Source: JAYQKL01 sp049889535 (GTDB lineage Bacteria; Pseudomonadota; Alphaproteobacteria; RS24). From it: a stretch of 64,000 nucleotides of DNA. The DNA lies in the NCBI GenBank assembly GCA_049889535.1, contig JBMHDF010000018.1, positions 62,001-126,000 of the forward strand. The letters are read 5' to 3'. Shown in pieces: positions 34,602 through 44,082 of this stretch. A program made the position numbers and the translations under genes. A model generated the notes under the pieces. It made no database searches, was not told the DNA's origin, and saw only the letters and a list, made by a program, of their open reading frames with translations. The first letter of the stretch is position 1; every line of letters begins with the position of its first letter.

Positions 34602-36578
34602 ATGATGTCACTTGAGATTAAAACATTTTCAAATGCCGATTTATCCCAAGGCTGGCGACCAGGAAATAACGCCGGTGGACAAAGCTTATTTAAGGCATTG
34701 GGTCACCCGCAAACAGCGCGGCGCGCCCAAAACCTGATGGATATTTTGGCGCAAAGCGGCAAGGTTGCAATTTATGATCCAACTGGCATGATTAATAATT
34801 TCCATGCCTATTATGATGTCAGTCAATTGGATTTATGTGGTTATTTTGTCCAGCGCGTTGAAGATTTAGGCACTGAATTTATGGGCCTGTCTGCGCAACC
34901 TTTAACTAAGCTTACGCAATCAGGTGCAGATAAGGTTTTTGTTTTACAATTTGACGCGGCGCGCAGTCTGCTGCCTTTGACACCTATTTTCGACACGCTC
35001 GATTGGATAAGCCTTGATGAGGTCAGAATTGATGATGCCCTCCTCTCCAATCCAAAAGATTATTTGGACCCGCTAAATTTTGCGACCAATTTTGCTCTGT
35101 TTCGTGACTTGGATGCGCAAACTGGTGCCAGCACAAATGATGGTTTGCACACAAGGGTAGCGACTGCCAATTATTGGGGCTTTCATGGCGCTGAGAACCC
35201 TGCCCTTTGGCTCTGCCTAATTGACCAAAATGGGGATATTTTGGCTGAGTGGGAAGACCCGTTACCACCTGCTAATGCCCCGATTATTTTAGATAGTGCT
35301 GCGATACGCACACGCTTTAACCTGCCTGCATTTTCTGGCTCACTCTATATCCATGCCGTGCGGATTAAGGGCCATGATGTGGTCAAATATGCGATGGATA
35401 TATATGGCGAAGATGGGGCGGCTTTATCTTGTAATCATGATGCAAATGCATGGCCTGCTGATTATTATGCTGGCATGCCGGCACCAGATAAGGATGAAAA
35501 ACTTACCCTTTTTGTGCAAAATTCTCACCCAATGGAAATCCCCGCCAATGCCATCAAATTTGGTCGGATTGGTTTTGACGAAGCGGCACCTTACCCACAA
35601 GCCATTGCCCCTTTTGCGACAGCTGAAATCGATGTGGGTACGCTTTTGCCAGATGCTGTTTTCCCCGCGCAAATTGAAATCACAGCTGGACGATATTTTG
35701 TGCGTCCACGATATGAGGTGCGCAGGGGCAATCAAATGCGGCGCATTGCCCATGCCAATGTTGAACGCACAGACCTGAAGCCTGACCCGCAAATTAAAGA
35801 GCTCTCACGCACAATGGGCAAAGGATATATCATGCCCTTGCCCGTGCTGCCGATTGATGCATTTGACACTATTATGCTGCCAACACCTATGGCGCGCGAT
35901 GAAGCGTCTATGCCCATTAAAGCCGCTTTGATTGATGCTGATGGCACAACATTATCTGAAAAGTTTTTGGGCAATATAGAGCGCCATCATCACATGGCGC
36001 TTGATGTGCAAGACTGGATTGCAGAAGAAAAACTGAACCTGTCCAATGGGCACGGCCATGTTGAATTTTTATATGATTTTCGCGAGGGCGGAGAAGCTAA
36101 TGGCTGGCTACATGCTTTGGCACGCATTGAACAAAAATCGTCAGGCCACCGTGCGGAAACTATTTTTGGGGCGCATATTTTTAACACGCCGATTATTTAT
36201 AAAGATGAGCCGCAAAGTTATATTAACCGTCCACCCGGGCTAACGACGCGCTTGTTTTTACGTATTGGCCATCATTTGGGTCTTGAGACTATGTGCAAGC
36301 TGATTTATCCAGCATCACTTCCTTGGCACCCAAAATCCAATACAGTGATACAGCTTATGGACGAAAATGGCACACAAGTTGCGGAGGCTAATCTGGAAAT
36401 TGCCTGCGGTGGGTCTGCATTCTTTTTATTGAGCGATTTATTTTCAGCACAAGAATTAGAAAAGACTGGCTCGCAGGGCTATGTTCTGATACGCGACACC
36501 TCCTGCCGACTTTTTGGTTTTCATGGATTACAACAGGGCGATAAAAGTTTTTGCCTTGATCATATGTTTGGGTTTTAA
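34602..36578 (+). CDS. Protein of unknown function, 658 residues
   Basis: I do not recognise this family. There is no signal peptide or transmembrane segment, so it is likely cytoplasmic. Residues 50-110 (KVAIYDPTGMINNFHAYYD, then DLCGYFVQRVEDLG and VFVLQFDAARSL) look like a small Rossmann-type domain, as in sugar-modifying enzymes. The rest is predicted to be mostly beta-strand with repeated acidic turns, e.g. IDQNGDILAEWEDP, LIDADGTTLSEKFLG and LMDENGTQVAEANLE, three similar hairpins that suggest repeated beta-sandwich domains. It starts 40 bp after the oxygenase gene and ends 2 bp before trxB. The start (ATGATG at 34602) has a weak ribosome-binding site. Confidence 0.75.
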   Translation: MMSLEIKTFSNADLSQGWRPGNNAGGQSLFKALGHPQTARRAQNLMDILAQSGKVAIYDPTGMINNFHAYYDVSQLDLCGYFVQRVEDLGTEFMGLSAQPLTKLTQSGADKVFVLQFDAARSLLPLTPIFDTLDWISLDEVRIDDALLSNPKDYLDPLNFATNFALFRDLDAQTGASTNDGLHTRVATANYWGFHGAENPALWLCLIDQNGDILAEWEDPLPPANAPIILDSAAIRTRFNLPAFSGSLYIHAVRIKGHDVVKYAMDIYGEDGAALSCNHDANAWPADYYAGMPAPDKDEKLTLFVQNSHPMEIPANAIKFGRIGFDEAAPYPQAIAPFATAEIDVGTLLPDAVFPAQIEITAGRYFVRPRYEVRRGNQMRRIAHANVERTDLKPDPQIKELSRTMGKGYIMPLPVLPIDAFDTIMLPTPMARDEASMPIKAALIDADGTTLSEKFLGNIERHHHMALDVQDWIAEEKLNLSNGHGHVEFLYDFREGGEANGWLHALARIEQKSSGHRAETIFGAHIFNTPIIYKDEPQSYINRPPGLTTRLFLRIGHHLGLETMCKLIYPASLPWHPKSNTVIQLMDENGTQVAEANLEIACGGSAFFLLSDLFSAQELEKTGSQGYVLIRDTSCRLFGFHGLQQGDKSFCLDHMFGF

Positions 36579-36580
36579 AA

Positions 36581-37546
36581 ATGACAGATACAAAACACAC
36601 AAAACTTCTCATTATTGGTTCAGGGCCAGCCGGGTATACGGCAGCCATTTATGCAGCACGGGCGATGCTTGAGCCTGTCATTGTGCGCGGCATTCAACCT
36701 GGTGGTCAGCTCACCATCACCACTGATGTTGAAAACTATCCAGGCTTTGCTGAAGCCATTCAAGGCCCATGGCTGATGGAACAGATGGAAGCGCAAGCCG
36801 CCAATGTCGGCACTGAAATTATTTCTGACATCATCACAAAAGCCGATTTGAGCCAGCGCCCTTTCCGGTGTCAAGGCGATAGCGGGACAATTTATACCGC
36901 CGACACAGTGGTTATTGCCACAGGCGCACAGGCAAAATGGTTGGGTCTTGAAAGTGAAACTAAATTTCAAGGCTTTGGTGTGTCAGCCTGCGCCACTTGT
37001 GATGGATTTTTCTATCGTGATAAGGAAGTGCTGGTGGTCGGTGGCGGCAACACTGCGGTTGAAGAGGCTTTATTCCTCACCAATTTCGCGTCAAAAGTCA
37101 CATTGGTGCATCGCCGAGATGCGTTGCGCTGTGAGAAAATTCTTGAAAAAAGGCTACTGGCGCATGACAAAATCGAAGTGGCATGGAACAGCACATTAGA
37201 TGAAGTATTGGGTGATGAGAACCCGCTTGGCGTCACTGGCGCGAGGCTGAAAGATACACAAACAGGCGAAACGCGGGAAATTTCTGTTGATGGGATTTTC
37301 ATCGCGATTGGCCATGCCCCTGCAACAGAATTATTTACAGACCAGCTAGAAACCAAACAAGGTGGCTATCTTATCACCACGCCCGGCAGCACCGCGACCT
37401 CAATTGCAGGCGTATATGCGGCGGGCGATGTAACCGATGATATTTATCGCCAAGCTGTCACAGCCGCTGGTATGGGATGCATGGCCGCCCTAGAGGCAGA
37501 AAAATACCTCGCTGAGCAAGACGCTGAGCAAGAAGCCGCAGAATAA
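36581..37546 (+). CDS. trxB: Thioredoxin-disulfide reductase
   Basis: 321 residues. An NADPH/FAD enzyme that keeps thioredoxin reduced. FAD motif IIGSGPAGYTAAIYAAR at 11-27, redox pair Cys137/Cys140 in SACATCDGFFY, NADPH motif VVGGGNTAVEEALFL, and the second FAD block GVYAAGDVTDDIYRQAVTAAG. It starts 2 bp after the unknown 658-residue gene and converges on the aminotransferase gene with 10 bp between. A short Glu/Ala-rich tail ends the protein. Confidence 0.95.
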   Translation: MTDTKHTKLLIIGSGPAGYTAAIYAARAMLEPVIVRGIQPGGQLTITTDVENYPGFAEAIQGPWLMEQMEAQAANVGTEIISDIITKADLSQRPFRCQGDSGTIYTADTVVIATGAQAKWLGLESETKFQGFGVSACATCDGFFYRDKEVLVVGGGNTAVEEALFLTNFASKVTLVHRRDALRCEKILEKRLLAHDKIEVAWNSTLDEVLGDENPLGVTGARLKDTQTGETREISVDGIFIAIGHAPATELFTDQLETKQGGYLITTPGSTATSIAGVYAAGDVTDDIYRQAVTAAGMGCMAALEAEKYLAEQDAEQEAAE

Positions 37547-37556
37547 ATTTGAGCGC

Positions 37557-38759
37557 TTAGCTTAAACTAGCCGTGAAACGCTGGATACGCGTGCAAGCTT
37601 CTTTCAGATTTTCATCTGATGTTGCATATGAAATCCGGAAGAAAGGTGACAGCCCAAACGCCGCGCCATGCACAACAGCCACGCCTTCAGCTTCAAGCAA
37701 GGCCGTCGCGAAATCTTCATCGGAAGAAATTTTTGTGCCATCAGGCGTGGTTTTTCCGATACAGCCCGCACATGAGGGGTAGACATAAAACGCGCCTTCA
37801 GGGGTCAAACAATCAATCCCGTCAGCAGCATTAAGCATATCCACCACTAAATCGCGGCGGCTTTTGAACACTGCATTGCGTTCTGCAATAAAATCCTGCG
37901 GTCCGTTTAAAGCTTCAACAGAGGCATATTGGCTAATGGAGGTTGGGTTTGAGGTAGATTGTGATTGGATTTTCCGCATCGCGCCAATCAGTTCGGTTGG
38001 CCCTGCACAATAGCCAATTCGCCACCCTGTCATGGCATAGGCTTTTGACACACCGTTCATGGTCAATGTGCGGTCATAAAGCTGTGGCTCAATCTGTGCG
38101 GGTGTTGCGAATTGAAACCCGTCATAGGTAAGATGCTCATACATATCATCGGTCAATACCCAAACATGCGGGTATTTGAGCAAAACATCAGTGAGTTTTT
38201 TCAACTCTTCTGCTGTATAAGCCGCGCCTGTCGGGTTTGAGGGTGAATTGAAAATAAACCATTTGGTTTTGTCTGTAATCGCAGCCTCAAGATCTTCAGC
38301 TCGCAGCTTAAACGCATCTTCTGAGCGGGTTTCGACAATAACCGGTGTTCCGCCAGCCAAATTTACAATATCAGGATAACTCACCCAATAAGGCGCAGGA
38401 ATGACCACCTCATCGCCCGGATTTAAAGTTGCCATCATCGCATCGTAAATGACTGGCTTGCCGCCCGGCGCCACAAAAACCTGTGCTGGGGTGTAATCCA
38501 GCTCATTATCACGCTTGAACTTTGCACAAATCGCTTGCTTGAGTTCAGGGATACCATCAACGGCGGTGTATTTGGTTTGGCCTTGCTCAATCGCCTTAAT
38601 ACCTGCCTGTTTGATGTTGTCTGGTGTGTCAAAATCTGGCTCACCAGCGCCAAGTCCAATCACATCACGACCTGCGGCTTTTAATTCGCGTGCTTTGTCC
38701 GAAACCGCCATAGTGGCTGATGGTTTGACCCGCGATAAACTGTCAGAAAGAAACGGCAT
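37557..38759 (-). CDS. Aspartate aminotransferase (class I, PLP-dependent)
   Basis: 400 residues. Transfers the amino group between aspartate and 2-oxoglutarate; members of this Ib group may also act on prephenate. The PLP lysine is Lys239 in SKAYAMTGWRIGY. NSPSNPTG at 171-178 and the Arg in FRISYAT bind the cofactor and the substrate carboxylate. VKPSATMAVSDKARELKAAGRDVIGLGAGEPDFDTP is the usual N-terminus of alphaproteobacterial AatA. It is divergent from uvrB. Confidence 0.92.
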   Translation of the reverse strand: MPFLSDSLSRVKPSATMAVSDKARELKAAGRDVIGLGAGEPDFDTPDNIKQAGIKAIEQGQTKYTAVDGIPELKQAICAKFKRDNELDYTPAQVFVAPGGKPVIYDAMMATLNPGDEVVIPAPYWVSYPDIVNLAGGTPVIVETRSEDAFKLRAEDLEAAITDKTKWFIFNSPSNPTGAAYTAEELKKLTDVLLKYPHVWVLTDDMYEHLTYDGFQFATPAQIEPQLYDRTLTMNGVSKAYAMTGWRIGYCAGPTELIGAMRKIQSQSTSNPTSISQYASVEALNGPQDFIAERNAVFKSRRDLVVDMLNAADGIDCLTPEGAFYVYPSCAGCIGKTTPDGTKISSDEDFATALLEAEGVAVVHGAAFGLSPFFRISYATSDENLKEACTRIQRFTASLS

Positions 38760-38923
38760 TTACATTATCCTTTATTAACTAAGGCCAGAAAATACTGCTA
38801 AGACCCATTGGAAGCAAGCCAATATGCTCGAAAAATTATAATTTTCATAGGGCTGTGTGAATATCTCAGTGTTATTTTCAGATTTAACTTAGCAAATTTT
38901 TTTCCTGCGTCTATATTCTCACT

Positions 38924-41188
38924 ATGTCGCAAAATGAAGACAGTTTAACAGGACGCAAACCGCTTGCCCCAATTCAAGAGCCGGGCATGCGCGAGGGTAT
39001 GCCCATTGAGTTTACCCCGCATCGACCCGTGCGCCCTGAAAAAATTGAACAAGGCAAGCGCTTCGAAATTACATCTGATTTCCAACCAGCGGGCGACCAA
39101 CCCGCCGCGATAGAAGAATTATGCAATGGCATTTTGGCTGATGAAAAAGATCAAGTTTTATTAGGCGTAACGGGTTCCGGCAAGACCTTCACTATGGCCA
39201 ATATTATCCAAAAATGCCAGCGGCCAGCCCTTATATTAGCACCGAATAAAACCCTCGCAGCCCAATTATATGGCGAGTTCAAAGCCTTCTTTCCCAATAA
39301 TGCGGTCGAGTATTTTGTTTCTTATTATGATTATTACCAGCCCGAGGCTTATGTACCGCGCTCCGATACATATATTGAAAAAGAAAGCAGTATTAATGAG
39401 CAGATAGACCGCTTGCGCCACTCTGCAACCCGCTCTTTGCTAGAACGCGAGGACGTCATTATTGTATCGTCTGTTTCTTGTATTTATGGCATTGGTTCGG
39501 TTGAGACTTATACTGAGATGACTTTTGATGTGTCGGTTGGCGGCACATTAGCCCGCGAAACCTTGCTGGCCGATTTGGTTGCCCTGCAATATACGCGCAA
39601 TGATATTGCCTTTGCGCGCGGCGATTTTAGGGTGCGCGGTGATGTGATTGAGCTATTCCCAGCCCACTATGAAGACCGTGCTTGGCGTATTGAGCTGTTT
39701 GGCGATGAGGTTGATGCCATCACTGAATTTGACCCTTTAACTGGACAAAAAACAGGCGAGCTTGAGACCATTCGGATTTATGCCAATAGCCACTATGTAA
39801 CCCCGCGCCCGACATTGCAGCAAGCCGTTGAAGAAATTAAAAAAGAGCTTAAAACCCGTATTGCTGAATTTGATGCGGCGGGGCGTATTTTGGAAGCGCA
39901 GCGCATTGAACAACGCACCCAATTTGATATTGAAATGCTGACCGCGACAGGCAGTTGTCAAGGCATTGAAAATTACTCGCGCTATTTAACGGCGCGTAAA
40001 CCAGGTGAGCCGCCGCCGACCTTGTTTGAATATTTGCCCGATAATTGCTTGCTTTTTACCGATGAAAGCCACGTTACTGTGCCGCAAATTGGCGGCATGT
40101 TTCGCGGTGACTTTAAAAGAAAATCAACATTAGCTGAGCATGGTTTTCGGCTTCCAAGCTGTGCGGATAATCGCCCATTGCGGTTTGAGGAATGGGACGC
40201 GATGCGCCCACAAACTATTCATGTCTCTGCGACGCCAGGCCCTTGGGAAATGGAGCGCACCGGCGGTGTGTTTACGGAGCAGGTTATTCGCCCGACTGGC
40301 TTGATTGACCCGAACTGTGAAGTGCGCCCTGCCCGCACCCAAGTCGACGACCTGATTGCTGAGTGCCATGATATTACAAAGCAAAATAAACGTGTGTTGG
40401 TAACAACCTTAACCAAAAAAATGGCAGAAGATTTGACCGAATATATGCATGAGCAGGGATTGCGCGTGCGCTATATGCATTCGGATATTGACACTTTGGA
40501 GCGCATAGAAATTGTTCGCGACTTGCGACTTGGCGCCTATGATATTTTGGTTGGGATTAACCTATTGCGTGAAGGCCTGGATATTCCAGAATGCGCATTG
40601 GTCGCTATATTAGATGCTGATAAGGAGGGTTTTTTACGCTCAGAAACCTCGCTCATCCAAACCATTGGTCGTGCGGCGCGTAATATTGACGGTCGCGTCC
40701 TGCTATATGCGGATAAAATGACAGGTTCGATGGAGCGCGCGCTTGGCGAAACAGAGCGCCGGCGCAAAAAACAACAAGACTACAATCTCGCGCATAATAT
40801 CACGCCTGTATCCGTGACAAAAAATATTGAAGATATTTTGGAAAATATCGCTGATGGCGAAAGCCATGAAGCTGGGCCTTACCAAATCCGTGACGGAGCC
40901 GTGGCTGGGGGCATGGCTGAAGCGCCAGTGAAAATGTTAGCTGGCGATAATATGCGCAAATATATTGCGGCGCTGGAAAAAGACATGCATCAGGCGGCGG
41001 AAGATTTAGAATTTGAAACCGCCGCGCGATTACGCGATGAAATAAAGCGATTACAAGAAACTGAACTGGCCATTGCTGATGACCCCTTGGCGCGTCAAAG
41101 CGCAGTGGAAGCGCGGATTGCCGCTAAAACCGGTGCTAAAACAACGCCTCAAAAACCCAAAAAGCGCAAAATGCGCCGCGGGGTTTAA
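38924..41188 (+). CDS. uvrB: UvrABC excinuclease subunit B
   Basis: 754 residues. Damage-verification helicase of nucleotide excision repair. Walker A GVTGSGKTFT is at 81-90, the beta-hairpin YYDYYQPEAYVPRSDTYIEK follows, then SVSCIYGIGSVETY, DESHVT (Walker B) and helicase motif VI (QTIGRAARN). The C-terminal UVR domain (YIAALEKDMHQAAEDLEFETAARLRDEI) binds UvrC. About 40 residues precede the position where E. coli UvrB begins, and the ATG has no clear Shine-Dalgarno site, so the start could be a few codons later. No LexA-type GTTC-N7-GTTC site is visible upstream. Confidence 0.95.
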   Translation: MSQNEDSLTGRKPLAPIQEPGMREGMPIEFTPHRPVRPEKIEQGKRFEITSDFQPAGDQPAAIEELCNGILADEKDQVLLGVTGSGKTFTMANIIQKCQRPALILAPNKTLAAQLYGEFKAFFPNNAVEYFVSYYDYYQPEAYVPRSDTYIEKESSINEQIDRLRHSATRSLLEREDVIIVSSVSCIYGIGSVETYTEMTFDVSVGGTLARETLLADLVALQYTRNDIAFARGDFRVRGDVIELFPAHYEDRAWRIELFGDEVDAITEFDPLTGQKTGELETIRIYANSHYVTPRPTLQQAVEEIKKELKTRIAEFDAAGRILEAQRIEQRTQFDIEMLTATGSCQGIENYSRYLTARKPGEPPPTLFEYLPDNCLLFTDESHVTVPQIGGMFRGDFKRKSTLAEHGFRLPSCADNRPLRFEEWDAMRPQTIHVSATPGPWEMERTGGVFTEQVIRPTGLIDPNCEVRPARTQVDDLIAECHDITKQNKRVLVTTLTKKMAEDLTEYMHEQGLRVRYMHSDIDTLERIEIVRDLRLGAYDILVGINLLREGLDIPECALVAILDADKEGFLRSETSLIQTIGRAARNIDGRVLLYADKMTGSMERALGETERRRKKQQDYNLAHNITPVSVTKNIEDILENIADGESHEAGPYQIRDGAVAGGMAEAPVKMLAGDNMRKYIAALEKDMHQAAEDLEFETAARLRDEIKRLQETELAIADDPLARQSAVEARIAAKTGAKTTPQKPKKRKMRRGV

Positions 41189-41280
41189 GCATAGCCATTG
41201 CTTATTCTTGTATTTTAGGGGCTGGCATTTCCAAAGCAGAATACGTTAGACTGGGATATGATACTTTTCGGGAGGCGCCT

Positions 41281-41733
41281 ATGAAACCTTTTCCACCAGT
41301 TTTACTCGCCATTTCAATGTTGCTTGTTTATTTGCTGTCGCGTGCGGCCACTCAGACAAATCTAGGGCCTGTTTATGACAATATTGTTTTGTTTTACAGT
41401 GGCTGGCTTTTGGTTGCTTTTGGAGTGGTCAGTGTCATTGCCATGGTTCGAAAATTCAAAAAAAATGAAACCACTGTCCTGCCCAATGGCATGCCCTCTC
41501 GGCTGATGACAGATGGCATTTATGCTTACAGCCGCAATCCGATTTATGTTTTTATGGTGATAGCCCTTTTGGGTGTTGTCATGATTAATGGCGCGCTGAT
41601 TGGCTTGACTGTTGTGCCTGTCTTTATCGCCCTTGTGCAAACGCTTTGGATTTCTTTTGAAGAAGCGCAGTTGGAAAAAGCCTTTGGGCAAGAATATTTA
41701 GACTATAAAGGCAAAGTCAGAAGCTGGGTTTAA
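41281..41733 (+). CDS. Isoprenylcysteine carboxyl methyltransferase / phospholipid methyltransferase family protein
   Basis: 150 residues with three or four membrane segments. LMTDGIYAYSRNPIYVFMVI and EAQLEKAFGQEYLDYKGKVRSWV form the SAM-binding signature shared by ICMT and bacterial PEMT-like proteins. GGGAGG precedes the ATG. The methyl acceptor is unknown. It follows uvrB by 92 bp, and its end overlaps that of the photolyase-like gene by 4 bp on the other strand. Confidence 0.8.
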   Translation: MKPFPPVLLAISMLLVYLLSRAATQTNLGPVYDNIVLFYSGWLLVAFGVVSVIAMVRKFKKNETTVLPNGMPSRLMTDGIYAYSRNPIYVFMVIALLGVVMINGALIGLTVVPVFIALVQTLWISFEEAQLEKAFGQEYLDYKGKVRSWV

Positions 41734-42164
41734 GACCCAATTCCATTCGCCTTAAAAGCTGCTTTTTTTGCCTTGTTCCAATATTTAAAAAATCGGCGCA
41801 AATCTGGCACATTATCCAAATGAACAAAGGCCTCATCAGCCACGCAATGGGTTTCACAATTTTCAGGCAAATGTTCAAATCGTGCTTTTAAAAGCGGGTT
41901 GGGTGAAGCGGGCATAAAAATCTCATCAACATCGTCGCGAGCGCATAATGCCCTTAAAACTGTGTCAAAATCTCCGTGATATATATCCACTTGCATGGCG
42001 CAAAGTGTTTCATAGATAAATAGTTGTCGCTTCAGCCCACAATGATTTTTGGCGAAATAATCTGTATCCCAAATAAAAACAGTTTGCGCGCCCTCACCAG
42101 CTCGATGAAAAACCGGATGACTTAGACGCAAGGCGTCTTCATGCAATAAAATTAACCGGCTCAT
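41730..42164 (-). CDS. Photolyase/cryptochrome N-terminal (antenna-type) domain as a separate protein
   Basis: 144 residues. Resembles the Rossmann-like alpha/beta domain that opens photolyases and cryptochromes: LILLHEDALRLSHPVFHRA parallels the usual WFR-DLRL-DN start, followed by TVFIWDTDY, and RRFFKYWNKAKKAAF matches the end of this domain. In a normal photolyase it holds the antenna pigment and is fused to the FAD domain. Here it is a stand-alone gene placed after the FAD-domain gene, with an ATGA overlap (42161-42164) implying translational coupling. A sequencing frameshift cannot explain it, since the domain order is reversed. Similarity is weak, so the assignment rests partly on the neighbour. 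Confidence 0.6.
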   Translation of the reverse strand: MSRLILLHEDALRLSHPVFHRAGEGAQTVFIWDTDYFAKNHCGLKRQLFIYETLCAMQVDIYHGDFDTVLRALCARDDVDEIFMPASPNPLLKARFEHLPENCETHCVADEAFVHLDNVPDLRRFFKYWNKAKKAAFKANGIGS

Positions 42165-42967
42165 GATAAATCCATATAAGGAAAAAGTTTTTCGGATAAG
42201 GCTTCATAAGATGCCGCTAAAGGCAAATTATGCTTAGGCTGGGTGTTCACATCAGAGCCTGAGAATTTATCAACATTATCCAAATTAAAAAAATAAGGCT
42301 TATTGCTAAATGTGCTGGCAACCCATTGCCAGGATAAATTATTGCTCGCAGGGTCCGCATCAATCAAGTGCTGCAAAAACCATGTCGCCCCCGCCTGCCA
42401 TTTCACGCGGCGCCAATGCACAATATAAGCCGCTAAATACATGCGTGCATGATTGTGCAAATAGCCTGTGGTGGTCAATTCATGAATAAAATGGTCAAGG
42501 CATGCCACGCCTGTTTCACCCAGCTGAATATCTTGCGGCAAATTATCAGCATAATCCTGCGCTTGAAAACCGGTTTTATAGGGCTCTATATCACGCCATA
42601 AATCTTGGGGTGTGACCTCATAAATTCGTTGCCAAAAATCACGCCAGCCAAGCTCTTGAATAAATTTTTCAATTTTTTTAGGCTCATCAACCTGCGCCAG
42701 CGCATGATTGCGCACCTCATTGAGAGTGATTACACCATGCCGAATATAAGCAGATAAGCGCGTCACAGCGCCATCTAAATGATTGCGGCTTTGGCCATAA
42801 GCAATCGGGTCAATGGCCGCAAGGCGTGCCTTTGCCGCCTCTGCGCCGCCAATATATGGGCTGATATGACTGGCCTTTTGCTCTGAGCCATCACTTAAGC
42901 CAGCCACAAATTCTGCCATTTCCTCTCGGCTTTGAAAAGTTTTCGGTAATGGTTTCAAATCATCCAT
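42161..42967 (-). CDS. Photolyase/cryptochrome FAD-binding domain as a separate protein
   Basis: 268 residues from the ATG at 42967; a TTG 12 bp upstream is possible. It contains the helical FAD domain of the photolyase/cryptochrome superfamily: GGAEAAKARL (32-residue linker-type start), RLSAYIRHG (70-78), FIQELGWRDFW (102-112), GYLHNHARMYLAAYIV (168-183) and LIDADPASNNLSWQWVAST (201-219). The Asn and Trp residues of the last block correspond to those that contact FAD and pass electrons in E. coli photolyase. The N-terminal antenna domain is encoded by the next gene. It lies 65 bp after fni and is probably in the carotenoid transcription unit. Confidence 0.82.
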   Translation of the reverse strand: MDDLKPLPKTFQSREEMAEFVAGLSDGSEQKASHISPYIGGAEAAKARLAAIDPIAYGQSRNHLDGAVTRLSAYIRHGVITLNEVRNHALAQVDEPKKIEKFIQELGWRDFWQRIYEVTPQDLWRDIEPYKTGFQAQDYADNLPQDIQLGETGVACLDHFIHELTTTGYLHNHARMYLAAYIVHWRRVKWQAGATWFLQHLIDADPASNNLSWQWVASTFSNKPYFFNLDNVDKFSGSDVNTQPKHNLPLAASYEALSEKLFPYMDLS

Positions 42968-43032
42968 AATGTCTGCCAATCTTAAAACTTATGGCAGAGA
43001 TAGCGCTTAGAATAAGAAAAGCAACAAACAGC

Positions 43033-44082
43033 TTAGGGTAAAACTCTGCCCTCAATTTGTGGGATTGCGGCGATGGTTTTCGCCCCAGTCAAAAACAAGG
43101 CAAGCCTGATTTGCATTTGCCATTTTGTGACCATATCATCCAAGGCCTGTCGAATAGCCGCATCATCCGTTTCAGGCTGGTTCATCACAGCCTGCAAAAA
43201 CGGATAGGCGGCGGCGCATAAATCCGCACCCAGCCATATCGCCTTCACTACATCAAGCCCATGCCGTACCCCGCCAGACGCAATCAGGGTCATATCCTTA
43301 AATCTTCCGCGCACCGCATGAATAGCTTGCACGCCATCAACTGTTGCGATACCCCATTCCGCAAAAGGTGCATAAATTTCAGCCTCAGCAGGTGATAGGC
43401 GCGCCTGCTCAATTTGCGTCCAGTTTGTGCCACCCAAGCCAGCGACATCAAAATAGCGAACACCACAATCATATAACTGCTCAACAACATAAGCGGATAG
43501 CCCTGCCCCCACTTCTTTAACCATGACAGGACATGGCAAGGTTTGCACCAATGCGTGAATAGCGGCCTTCAGCCCATACCAATTTTGTCCACCCTCAGGC
43601 TGCACCGCTTCCTGCAATGGGTTAAGATGAATAAACAATGCATCAGCCTGCAACATATCCACTGCTGCTTGCGCCATCTCCAAACCATCTTTTTCCAATA
43701 ATTGTAAACCGCCAATATTAGCAATCAGCGGCACAGTTTCAGCATAATCCCGTAAATCAGAGCTTTGCCCCTGCATAATAGCGGCGCGTTGCGACCCAAC
43801 CGCAAGCGGCAAACCATGTCTTTGCGCCATTTGTGCAAGATGGCGATTGATGGCCTCGCCGCGTGGTGTCCCACCGGTCATTGCACCAATCAGCAAAGGC
43901 ATGCTGATGGGCTTATCCAAAAGCTGCGCAGACATATCAACATCTGCCATCGCCATTTCGGGCAAAGCCTGATGTGTTAAAAACACGCGGTCAAAACCGG
44001 TCGGTTTCGTTGATTGTAAAGCGGGGTTAAACGCTAAGTCCAAATGGGAGTCTTTACGGGCCTTAATATTATCATCACTCAT
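43033..44082 (-). CDS. fni: Isopentenyl-diphosphate delta-isomerase, type 2
   Basis: 349 residues from the ATG at 44082, with GAGG 8 bases upstream; a longer frame to 44139 lies inside blh. An FMN- and NADPH-dependent enzyme that interconverts IPP and DMAPP, supplying the starter for carotenoids. ARKDSHLDL at the N-terminus, LLIGAMTGGTPRGEAINRHLAQMA, VGSQRAAI, VMVKEVGAGLS, YFDVAGLGGTNWTQIE and IASGGVRHGLDVVKAIWLGAD are the family blocks. The last gene of the carotenoid run proper; it overlaps blh by 8 bp. Confidence 0.94.
   Translation of the reverse strand: MSDDNIKARKDSHLDLAFNPALQSTKPTGFDRVFLTHQALPEMAMADVDMSAQLLDKPISMPLLIGAMTGGTPRGEAINRHLAQMAQRHGLPLAVGSQRAAIMQGQSSDLRDYAETVPLIANIGGLQLLEKDGLEMAQAAVDMLQADALFIHLNPLQEAVQPEGGQNWYGLKAAIHALVQTLPCPVMVKEVGAGLSAYVVEQLYDCGVRYFDVAGLGGTNWTQIEQARLSPAEAEIYAPFAEWGIATVDGVQAIHAVRGRFKDMTLIASGGVRHGLDVVKAIWLGADLCAAAYPFLQAVMNQPETDDAAIRQALDDMVTKWQMQIRLALFLTGAKTIAAIPQIEGRVLP

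Noticed and set aside
38760..38923. SOS box upstream of uvrB.
   Set aside because: No GTTC-N7-GTTC or GAAC-N7-GAAC pair typical of alphaproteobacterial LexA sites is present in the spacer.
41730..42967. A frameshifted single photolyase gene.
   Set aside because: The FAD-binding domain is encoded before the N-terminal-type domain, so no single frameshift could restore a normal photolyase.
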